8,544 bases of DNA, from positions 1 to 8,544 of the forward strand of contig CANEUT010000058.1 in NCBI GenBank assembly GCA_947441895.1. The letters are read 5' to 3'. This document shows, piece by piece, positions 1-6,317 of the stretch (within the stretch, counting starts at the first letter, position 1; each line of letters starts with the position of its first letter). The DNA comes from Rickettsiales bacterium (GTDB lineage: Bacteria > Pseudomonadota > Alphaproteobacteria > Rickettsiales > UBA3002). The translations under genes and the position numbers were made by a program. A model generated the notes under the pieces. The model had not been told where the DNA came from. It did no database searches and was given only the letters and a program-made list of their open reading frames with translations.

Positions 1-377
1 CCGTGCGCGCGATAAAAAAACTCGAAGAAACTGAGGATTTTTGCTTTCGGAAACAGGTCTTTCAAAAACAGTGCATCGCCCCAACCCGGGTGATTAATAA
101 TCACATCGGGCGAGAAGTTCTCTTTCGTTTTCAGCGCATGGGCGGCGCGCCACACATGCTGGCCTTGAATGACCGCCCGCGCGCTAGTGGCCAAATAGCG
201 ATGGGTTTCCGTGGCGGGTGCTTTGGTGATGGCATAGGGCACACGCGTGACGCCAGCAATTTCAGCGGTTTTATGCTTGGTGATGAAAAAAATACGATGC
301 CCGCCCTCGGCCCCAAACGCCTTGGCCAAATGCTTGTATTGGCCCGGCATGTTGGGGTGAATGAAAAGCAGCTGCAC
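1..377 (-). CDS. Family-4 glycosyltransferase, N-terminal part (runs off the left edge)
   Basis: About 125 codons of a GT-B fold glycosyltransferase, probably transferring a sugar from a nucleotide sugar to a cell-surface glycan or lipid acceptor in the cytoplasm. The reading frame is open from the GTG at 377-375 to the window edge. It starts VQLLFIHPNMPGQYKHLAKA, the usual opening of the first Rossmann half of these enzymes. Near residues 97-124 it carries NHPGWGDALFLKDLFP followed by FFEFFYRAHG, the hallmark block of the Glyco_trans_4_3 N-terminal domain. The nucleotide-sugar-binding C-terminal half is outside the window. The GTG start fits the family N-terminus and lies 4 bases after the stop of the upstream transporter gene, so translation is probably coupled (the junction reads GTGTAATGACGTG). 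No clear Shine-Dalgarno is seen. Family assignment is strong; donor and acceptor sugars cannot be told. Confidence 0.85.
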   Translation of the reverse strand, partial: MQLLFIHPNMPGQYKHLAKAFGAEGGHRIFFITKHKTAEIAGVTRVPYAITKAPATETHRYLATSARAVIQGQHVWRAAHALKTKENFSPDVIINHPGWGDALFLKDLFPKAKILSFFEFFYRAH

Positions 378-381
378 GTCA

Positions 382-1314
382 TTACACTTGCGCGGTGATG
401 GAAGCGGCGGCCACTTCGCGTTCGGCAATAATGCGACTGCGATAGGTGCTATAAATCGTTCCAAGCAAAATCAGCAATGCGCCGCTGAAGGTGTAAATAT
501 CAAGCTGCTGCGCATACACCAGATAGCCGAGAATGGTTGAGAAAAGCAGCGATACAAAGTTCAGTGGAATGAGCACCATGAACGGCACTTTTGCAATGGC
601 TTTCGCCACATAGACCTGCTGCAAATAGGCAATCACCCCAATGAGCGCCAGCCAAAACCAGCCCTCGATACTTGGGGTTTTCCAATTGGCAATGCCTGCG
701 GGCAAGGCAAGCACGGTGGTCATGGCCAGCATGTAAAAAGCAATATGCTGCGATGATTCGGTGCGGGTGAGCAGCTTAATGGTGACGCCACAAAGCGAAA
801 AGCCCAGCGCTGCGCCGAGTACATAAAATACCCCGGGGCTAAGTGCAATTTCTCCCGGACGAGTGATAATCAGCACGCCTGCAACTCCCACCAAAAGCGC
901 AATCCACGTATGCAGGTGGCTGCGTTCTTTTAAAATAAGAATGGTGGCGATGGTCGCAAAAATGGGCGTCACAAAGTTAAGCGCCGTGTGCATGGGCAGG
1001 GTGAAATTAGTGCCCAAATAGGCCAGCGAATAGAACGACAAGGTGAACGAGCCATATTCCAGCAATGCCCGGGCGCCGTAGGTTTTTAGCCGCGGACGAA
1101 GAATGCCGCGCCCTTGTTTTATGGCCCAGGGCAGCATGCAGGCAGTGGCAATGGCACCATAGCACAGCATAATTTGAAACGCATGATAGCCAAGGCGACC
1201 ATCGGTTTTTTCAGGGATGCTGATATAGGGAACGATGGAAAAAATAATGATGTTACCCAGAATAACCGCCAGAAACATGAAAATGGCAATGGTGGTCTCG
1301 CGGCGCTGGCTCAT
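382..1314 (-). CDS. EamA/DMT-superfamily transporter (first copy)
   Basis: A 310-residue inner-membrane protein of the drug/metabolite transporter superfamily, which exports or takes up small metabolites. The sequence shows about ten hydrophobic segments in two EamA repeats, roughly residues 10-150 and 160-292. The end of the first repeat carries TALNFVTPIFATIATILILKE then RSHLHTWIALLVGVAGVLII, the typical helix 4/5 pattern with a conserved Glu after the helix. In the second repeat the corresponding position reads LVYAQQ, so the usual FGE glutamate is missing there. Length is normal for the family. The start ATG has a good Shine-Dalgarno, AGGA, 7 bases upstream. The gene follows nadK after 16 bases and ends 4 bases before the glycosyltransferase start. 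It resembles the other transporter at 5365-6267, for example in the stretch FYM, then GIA-x-W, then PS. Substrate unknown. Confidence 0.9.
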   Translation of the reverse strand: MSQRRETTIAIFMFLAVILGNIIIFSIVPYISIPEKTDGRLGYHAFQIMLCYGAIATACMLPWAIKQGRGILRPRLKTYGARALLEYGSFTLSFYSLAYLGTNFTLPMHTALNFVTPIFATIATILILKERSHLHTWIALLVGVAGVLIITRPGEIALSPGVFYVLGAALGFSLCGVTIKLLTRTESSQHIAFYMLAMTTVLALPAGIANWKTPSIEGWFWLALIGVIAYLQQVYVAKAIAKVPFMVLIPLNFVSLLFSTILGYLVYAQQLDIYTFSGALLILLGTIYSTYRSRIIAEREVAAASITAQV

Positions 1315-1321
1315 GATTATT

Positions 1322-1325
1322 TCCT
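1322..1325 (-). promoter_or_regulatory. Ribosome binding site of the first DMT transporter
   Basis: On the minus strand the sequence TAGGAAATAATC precedes the ATG at 1314. The AGGA core sits 7 bases from the start codon, a standard spacing. It supports the ATG at 1314 as the start and shows that this gene has its own initiation signal although it lies only 16 bases after nadK. Confidence 0.6.
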
Positions 1326-1330
1326 AATGG

Positions 1331-2116
1331 CTAAAAACTGAATTGTTCGTTGGTGATGCGTTCTTCCAAATTATGTTCGGGGTCGAACATGAGGGACAGT
1401 GAAATGTTACGCTCTTCAAACACCGAAACGCTGACCACATCACGAATTTCAGTAAAGTCGGCCACCGCGCTGACGGGGCGTTTTTCGGGTTCCAGAATTT
1501 CGAACGTAATGCTGGATTGGTGGTTAAGAAGCGCCCCTTTCCAGCGGCGCGGGCGGAAGGGCGCAATGGGGGTGAGGGCAAGCAGTTTGCCATTCAGTGG
1601 CACAATGGGCCCGCCCGCCGAGAAGTTATAGGCAGTGGAGCCAGCCGGTGTAGCAACCAAAATGCCGTCGGCAATCAGCTCGCTCACCCGCACCACATGG
1701 TCGATGGAAACGCGCAGCTTGGCCGCTTGGCGGCTTTCGCGAAAAAGCGACACTTCGTTGATGGCCAGTTCCTGAAATTCGCGCCCGTCACGCGTGCGGG
1801 TGAACATGACCAACGGGTGCAGAAACGAGCGCCTGGCCACCGCAATGCGTTCGTGCAGAAGGTTGGACGAATAGGTGTTGAGCAGGAACCCCACCGAACC
1901 ACAATTCATGCCATAGACCGGAATGTTACGGTGCATGTATTTGTGCAAAACCTGCAGCATGAACCCATCGCCACCCAAGGCCACAATCACATCGGGCTTG
2001 GTGCGTTTTCCGGCAATATCAAGAAAGCTGTATTTGGCCGAAAGTTCGGCAAACGCGGCCTGCGCTTTGGGCGATGTATCAGCCAGACATGCGATGCGTA
2101 ACGGAGTATCGTTCAT
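1331..2116 (-). CDS. nadK: NAD kinase
   Basis: Cytoplasmic ATP-dependent NAD kinase, phosphorylating the 2'-hydroxyl of the adenosine ribose of NAD to make NADP; the only known route to NADP in bacteria. Numbering from the ATG at 2116 (261 residues), it has the GGDG phosphate-binding motif with the catalytic Asp at about 48-51 ([11 protein letters not shown]), the [13 protein letters not shown] block at about 68-80, the NE motif at about 120-121 (INEVSLF), and [14 protein letters not shown] at about 150-163. The later [18 protein letters not shown] and [15 protein letters not shown] blocks are typical of alphaproteobacterial NAD kinases, as is the short length. An in-frame GTG at 2125 would add three residues; neither start has a clear Shine-Dalgarno, and I prefer the ATG. 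It lies about 40 bases after the HlyD-family gene and 16 before a transporter, so it is probably cotranscribed with both. All key residues look intact. Confidence 0.95.
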   Translation of the reverse strand: MNDTPLRIACLADTSPKAQAAFAELSAKYSFLDIAGKRTKPDVIVALGGDGFMLQVLHKYMHRNIPVYGMNCGSVGFLLNTYSSNLLHERIAVARRSFLHPLVMFTRTRDGREFQELAINEVSLFRESRQAAKLRVSIDHVVRVSELIADGILVATPAGSTAYNFSAGGPIVPLNGKLLALTPIAPFRPRRWKGALLNHQSSITFEILEPEKRPVSAVADFTEIRDVVSVSVFEERNISLSLMFDPEHNLEERITNEQFSF

Positions 2117-2155
2117 GACGGCCACGTTAGCACGATCATCAAAACTGACAAACGT

Positions 2156-3607
2156 TTATTGATCATGGAAGGCGTGACCGAACGATTCACGAATGGGGCT
2201 GACCACATAGGAAAGCATGGTGCGGTTGCCGGTCACAATCAGCGTGTCGGCGGGCATGCCGGGGGTGAGCTTCACTTCACCAATATCAGCCAGTTCGCTT
2301 TGCGGAATTTCAATACGTACCAGATAATAGCTTTCACGCGTGGCGGGGTCATCAAACCGGTCGGCCGAAACGGTTTTTACCGTGCCGCTGACCGGACGCA
2401 GATAACGCATTTTAAATGCGGTGAGGCGCACCTGCGCCACTAAGCCGGCATGCACCGAGTCGATGTCTTGCGGGTTCACCCGCGCTTCCACCACCAATGT
2501 ATCGCCGGTGGGCACCAGCGACATCATGGTTTCGCCGGGCTTTACCACCCCACCCAATGTATGAATTTTTAAGCCCGTCACGGTGCCATCAATCGGCGCG
2601 GTCACATCAATCCGCCGCACCACATCGGCGCTGGCGCGGGATTGCTCTTCAAGCGTTGAAAGCTGCACCTGCGTATCTTTCAGCTCGCGGATGACTTCAT
2701 TTAAAAACGTGGTGCGTTGATTCAGAATACTAATTTTTGCTTCATTAATGGTTTGATTGGCGCGGCTGATCATGGCTTGTGATTGACCACGCTGACCAAG
2801 AATATCAGCCGCTTGTCGCTGCAATGACAGCAAGCGTGGCTTCAGCGCATTGCCGGTTTTCAGCAGTCCTTCCACCACCGCTATTTCCTGATTAAGCAAT
2901 TCCACCTGTTTGCTCGCCGCCCCAACTTGTTCGCGCAGGCCGTTTATTTCTTCGCCGCTTTGCGCCATTTTTTGGTTGAGCACGCTAACTTGTCCGCTGA
3001 GCGATTCACGGCGCGTGGCAAATAAACGCCGCTGTGTTTCCAGCGCTTCTTTCACTTTGGGGTCGGTATTTTCCTGCTTCAGAAATTCAGGCGGGAAGGT
3101 GATGCTGGCGGCGTTATCACGCTCGGCAATGAGGCGTGCCTCGGTGGCTTTGGCCGCCAGATATTGGCCCAGAACCTGTTCGTTGCGCGACTCGGCATTG
3201 GTATTATCCATGCGCACCAGCAGCTGACCGGCTTTCACCACCGCCCCCTCACGCACCAGAATTTCTTTCACAATGCCGCCTTCTAAATGCTGCACTTCTT
3301 TGCTGTTATTTTCGGCTACTACGCGACCCGGGGCAATGGCACCCGCCGCCAGCGGTACTATCGATGCCCAGGTACCAATCACGCCAAACAAAAGAATCAT
3401 CAACACCAGCCCAATAAGAATGGTGGGCCGTGCGCGCTGATCGGGCGCCAGTTGGTTAGTGGCGTCATAAGGCAGCAACCGCGCCGCCATGCGGTCAACC
3501 CAGCGGGCGCAGCGTTGCAGAAAGCGCACCGTGCTGCGGCCATGGCGTGGCGTGGGGGGCTTGGCGCCGGGGGGAATGGCAGGTAAATGCGGCGTGTGTT
3601 TTTTCAT
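2156..3607 (-). CDS. HlyD-family type I secretion membrane-fusion protein
   Basis: A 483-residue periplasmic adaptor (PrtE/HlyD type) that links the ABC transporter in the inner membrane to a TolC-like outer-membrane channel during one-step protein export. In order: a cytoplasmic N-terminus of about 60 residues, proline-rich at 9-20 and then basic; one membrane segment at about 62-84; the first lipoyl half at about 105-135 (QHLEGGIVKEILVREGAVVK); a long Gln/Glu/Ala-rich coiled-coil hairpin at about 136-330; the second lipoyl half at about 337-366 (APIDGTVTGLKIHTLGG); then a beta-barrel and the C-terminal block LTPGMPADTLIVTGNRTMLS, which is diagnostic for type I secretion adaptors. The start ATG overlaps the stop of the ABC gene as ATGA and has a purine-rich ribosome site, so the two proteins should be made together. 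No substrate or outer-membrane gene is adjacent. Confidence 0.95.
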   Translation of the reverse strand: MKKHTPHLPAIPPGAKPPTPRHGRSTVRFLQRCARWVDRMAARLLPYDATNQLAPDQRARPTILIGLVLMILLFGVIGTWASIVPLAAGAIAPGRVVAENNSKEVQHLEGGIVKEILVREGAVVKAGQLLVRMDNTNAESRNEQVLGQYLAAKATEARLIAERDNAASITFPPEFLKQENTDPKVKEALETQRRLFATRRESLSGQVSVLNQKMAQSGEEINGLREQVGAASKQVELLNQEIAVVEGLLKTGNALKPRLLSLQRQAADILGQRGQSQAMISRANQTINEAKISILNQRTTFLNEVIRELKDTQVQLSTLEEQSRASADVVRRIDVTAPIDGTVTGLKIHTLGGVVKPGETMMSLVPTGDTLVVEARVNPQDIDSVHAGLVAQVRLTAFKMRYLRPVSGTVKTVSADRFDDPATRESYYLVRIEIPQSELADIGEVKLTPGMPADTLIVTGNRTMLSYVVSPIRESFGHAFHDQ

Positions 3608-5307
3608 GCGTCGCCCCCTTCAATGCGTCGCTGCGGTGAAAAGTGAGCCAGCACTTCATCGCGCGGGCCCATCATTTCCACCGCGCCTTGGCGTAGCACC
3701 ATTACCTTATCGACACTGGCTAGAATGCTGGGTCGGTGGGCAATGACAATGGTGGTGATGCCCGCCTGTTTCAGGTGGGTAATGGTGTTCATCAGCGCCC
3801 GTTCGCCCTCGCCATCGAGGTTACTGTTGGGCTCATCCAGAATCATCAGCCGGGGGTTGCCAAACAAGGCCCGCGCCATGCCAATACGTTGCTTTTGTCC
3901 GGGTGAGAGCACCGTGTTGCCGGGCACATACACCGTGTCATAGCCGGTTTCGAACTGTAAAATCATCTGGTGAACGCCCGCTTTTTGTGCGGCCTCAATA
4001 ATTTTATCATCGGGAATATTTTCTTTCAGCCGCGCAATGTTGCGCTTGATGGAGCCGGAAAATAGATCAACCTGCTGGGGCAGATAACCAATATATTGCC
4101 CCACTTCGGCGCGGCCCCAGTTGAAAATTTCAGCACCATCCAGCCGCACCGTGCCGTGGCTGGGGGCAAACACGCCGGCGAGCGCTTTGCCGAGGGTAGA
4201 TTTGCCCGCCGCACTCGGCCCAATAATGCCCAGGCTTTCGCCGGGCTGCAGTTCGAAATTAATGTTGCGAAGCGTTGGCGCGCCTTTACCGAAGCTTAAA
4301 TAAAGCCCCTCCACGGTGAGGCGACCGTGCGGCACTGGCAAAACGGTCGAGCCTTGCGGTGGCATAATGTTGCGCAACAACAAATGCAGGCGATGATAGG
4401 CCTCACGCGCGCCCACCAGCTGTTTCCAAAGGCTAATGGCGCCATCAAACGGGCTTAACGTGCGCTGCACCAGAATAGACGCGGCAATCAGTCCACCGGC
4501 TGAAAGTTCGTTTTGTAGCGCCAACCACGCACCCACCGCCGTGACGGCTACTTGCAGCAACATGCGCAGGCTGCGCATGGAACCAGTGATAATGGCGCTG
4601 CGTTGCTGCGCAATATCTTGCAGCTCAAGCCCGCGAATATTTTCGCCTTCCCAGTTTTTTACCACATCATCGTTCATGCCCATGGCACAGATGGATTCGG
4701 CGCTGCGGCCAATCATATCGGCGTTGAGAGCCGATTCGATACTTTTCTCGGTGGCGCGCAGCAGCGATTTGCGGGTGGCATATTCATTGATGAGGGCCGA
4801 GGTGACGAGCATGAAAATGCCAATAATGGACATGAACCCAAGCACCGGATTGATCATGTAAATAACCAGCACAAACAGAAGCGACCACGGCACGTCCATG
4901 GCGGTGGGGGTGGCGAGCGAAATAAAGTTTTTGATGGTTGCCAAATCACGTTGATGCTGGCCCGCCAGCGGCGCACCGGTTTGCGCTGCCTGCTCGATGG
5001 AAACGCGCAGCAATTGAGGCGCCACCGTGCGTTCCAACCATTCCACAACACGGGCAATAACACCGGCGCGCACGGCATAAATGGCGCCATAAAACGCATA
5101 GCCGATCAGCACCACGGCGGTGAGGCCAATGAGCGTATCAACCGAGCGGGTGGTGAACACGCGGTCATAGACCTGCATGGAATAAATGGGCATGAGCAGC
5201 GATAGCATGTTCACCGCAAACGAGAACACGAAGACAAAGATCATGGCCCGCTTCATGGAGTGAAGGGCGGTGGCAAGCAAGGTGGAATGGGCAGGGTGTT
5301 TAGCCAT
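3604..5307 (-). CDS. Type I secretion system permease/ATPase (PrtD-type ABC transporter)
   Basis: A 567-residue half-transporter that dimerises in the inner membrane and drives export of an unfolded protein substrate. The N-terminal membrane domain, about residues 18-300, has the family opening LLMPIYSMQVYDRVFTTRSVD and several hydrophobic helices. I see no peptidase C39 or C39-like domain before it, as expected for the PrtD branch. The nucleotide-binding domain is complete: Walker A GPSAAGKST at 363-371, the Q-loop block YLPQQVDLFSGSI, the signature LSPGQ at 467-471, Walker B LMILDEP at 487-493 followed by NSNLD, and the H-loop His at 524 (VIAHRPS). Its stop overlaps the start of the HlyD-family gene by four bases. 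The ATG at 5307 gives the usual family length but has no clear Shine-Dalgarno; Met18 is a possible later start. Substrate cannot be inferred, because no RTX-type gene lies next to it. Confidence 0.95.
   Translation of the reverse strand: MAKHPAHSTLLATALHSMKRAMIFVFVFSFAVNMLSLLMPIYSMQVYDRVFTTRSVDTLIGLTAVVLIGYAFYGAIYAVRAGVIARVVEWLERTVAPQLLRVSIEQAAQTGAPLAGQHQRDLATIKNFISLATPTAMDVPWSLLFVLVIYMINPVLGFMSIIGIFMLVTSALINEYATRKSLLRATEKSIESALNADMIGRSAESICAMGMNDDVVKNWEGENIRGLELQDIAQQRSAIITGSMRSLRMLLQVAVTAVGAWLALQNELSAGGLIAASILVQRTLSPFDGAISLWKQLVGAREAYHRLHLLLRNIMPPQGSTVLPVPHGRLTVEGLYLSFGKGAPTLRNINFELQPGESLGIIGPSAAGKSTLGKALAGVFAPSHGTVRLDGAEIFNWGRAEVGQYIGYLPQQVDLFSGSIKRNIARLKENIPDDKIIEAAQKAGVHQMILQFETGYDTVYVPGNTVLSPGQKQRIGMARALFGNPRLMILDEPNSNLDGEGERALMNTITHLKQAGITTIVIAHRPSILASVDKVMVLRQGAVEMMGPRDEVLAHFSPQRRIEGGDA
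3614..3620 (-). promoter_or_regulatory. Ribosome binding site of the HlyD-family gene
   Basis: On the minus strand AAGGGGG lies 6 bases before the ATG at 3607, inside the last codons of the ABC transporter gene. With the ATGA stop/start overlap it supports coupled translation of the exporter and its adaptor. Confidence 0.5.
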
Positions 5308-5364
5308 GGAGGCACTGTGCAGGAACTGGCGTTATGGGTCAAGTGCGGGCGGCGGTTGGCGTGT
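5308..5364 (-). other. Gap between the second DMT transporter and the ABC transporter gene
   Basis: The longest gap within the minus-strand cluster, 57 bases. I see no convincing terminator hairpin followed by a T-run. A TTGACC at 5342-5337 (minus strand) could be a -35 element, but the hexamer 17 bases further on, CACAGT, is a poor -10. The gap may be a weak promoter or only a spacer in a longer transcript. Confidence 0.3.
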
Positions 5365-6267
5365 TTATTCCACCACGCTTGCGGCTTTCGCATCACGGTG
5401 GGCCATGAAGGCGGCGCTGGCAATAATGATGGCTGCCCCAATCCAGATGCGTAAGGGGCTGGTTTCATTAAAAATGAAATAGGCGAGGATGGATGTATAA
5501 ATGAGCCGTGTAAAATCAAACGGCACAAGGGTAACTACGCGGGCGAGGCTGAAGGCTTTGGCCATCGAAAAATGCATGATGATGGATGCGCCAGCAATAA
5601 AAAATAAGACAAGCCAGGCATGCGCGCTTGGCATTTGCCAGTGGGCGATGCCAAAGGGCGTAACGGCCAGCAGCATAAAAAAATTCATATAAAAAACCAT
5701 GCGTAGCGGGGGTTCGGTGCTGCTGAGGGACTTGATAAAAAGTCCGGTAATGGCCCAGGCGGTGGTTGCAAAAATCACCAGCAAATCAATCCACGCAAAA
5801 TCATGCGGGTTGGGATTGAGAATAATGAGCGTGCCGCCAAACCCCACCAACAGCGCCAGCCAGCGGGTGATGCCAGCTTTCTCGCCCAGAAACATGACGG
5901 CAAAAAGCGTTGAGATAAGTGGCGCCGTGAAACTGAGCGCCGTGGCATGACCAAGGGGAATGATGGTGAGGCTGTAGGTCCAGCTCATCATACCAATGGT
6001 GCCAAGCATGCTGCGCCATAAATGATCTTTCAATCGCGTGGTCCGAATGAGTGCGCTGCCCTGATAAAGTATCAGGGGTAGCAATAGAACCAGCGTCAGC
6101 GCATTGCGCAGCATAATAATAACGGGCGCCGAAAGTTCGGGGGCCACCAGGCGCACGCCCACACTCATCAGCGAGAAGCCGGCCGAGGAAATCAGCATAT
6201 AGCCAATCGCCGCCGCTTGGGGGCGGGTGCGCATATATGTAAAAAACATGGAGGATCGAAACATCAT
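5365..6267 (-). CDS. EamA/DMT-superfamily transporter (second copy)
   Basis: A 300-residue inner-membrane protein with two EamA repeats, roughly residues 18-150 and 158-290, and about ten hydrophobic helices. Family marks are TALSFTAPLISTLFAVMFLGEK with the conserved GE at 128-129, then WLALLVGFGGTLIIL, and in the second half VVTLVPFDFTRLIYTSILAY followed by FNET. These place it in the RhaT/YdcZ-like metabolite exporter group; the substrate is unknown. Several starts are possible: Met1 (6267), Met2, Met7 (6249) and Met12 (6234). None has a good Shine-Dalgarno, and the hydrophobic part begins only after Met12, so the first 6-11 residues may not be translated. It is divergent from glnD and lies 57 bases upstream of the ABC transporter gene, so it could head the minus-strand transcription unit. 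It resembles the transporter at 382-1314 more than two random family members would be expected to. Confidence 0.88.
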   Translation of the reverse strand: MMFRSSMFFTYMRTRPQAAAIGYMLISSAGFSLMSVGVRLVAPELSAPVIIMLRNALTLVLLLPLILYQGSALIRTTRLKDHLWRSMLGTIGMMSWTYSLTIIPLGHATALSFTAPLISTLFAVMFLGEKAGITRWLALLVGFGGTLIILNPNPHDFAWIDLLVIFATTAWAITGLFIKSLSSTEPPLRMVFYMNFFMLLAVTPFGIAHWQMPSAHAWLVLFFIAGASIIMHFSMAKAFSLARVVTLVPFDFTRLIYTSILAYFIFNETSPLRIWIGAAIIIASAAFMAHRDAKAASVVE

Positions 6268-6317
6268 GGCGTATAAACAGTGCGATGAAGAAAAAAGCTA
6301 GCACAACGGTGCCACAC
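6235..6317. promoter_or_regulatory. Compact divergent start region between the DMT transporter and glnD
   Basis: The outermost candidate start codons of the two divergent genes are only 17 bases apart (6268-6284); the innermost are 83 bases apart. The region is A/T-rich and holds TATAAA at 6272-6277, which can be read as a -10-like element on either strand (TTTATA on the minus strand). On either strand a start point about 7 bases further on would fall at or next to an ATG (6285 or 6267), which would give leaderless messages. No -35 element is convincing on either side. Promoter location is therefore an inference; that control sequences of both genes must be close to or inside the coding ends follows from the spacing. 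Confidence 0.3.

Noticed and set aside
131..382. Minus-strand open frame of 83 codons starting with ATG
   Set aside because: It is a frame-shifted shadow of the glycosyltransferase; its protein is Pro/Arg/Ser-rich with no family resemblance, while the neighbouring frame from GTG 377 encodes a recognisable domain.
3..398. Plus-strand open frame of 131 codons at the left edge
   Set aside because: Antisense to the clear glycosyltransferase frame; no recognisable domain or start signal.
1517..2101. Plus-strand open frame of 194 codons
   Set aside because: Entirely antisense to nadK, whose motifs are unmistakable; the frame is His/Arg/Gly-rich and looks like an antisense shadow.
4552..5205. Plus-strand open frame of 217 codons
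   Set aside because: Antisense to the membrane domain of the ABC transporter; His/Asn/Gly-rich composition is typical of antisense of hydrophobic coding sequence.
5314..5342. Possible promoter before the ABC transporter (TTGACC and CACAGT, 17-base spacing)
   Set aside because: The -10 hexamer matches the consensus at only three positions, so it is not called as a promoter.
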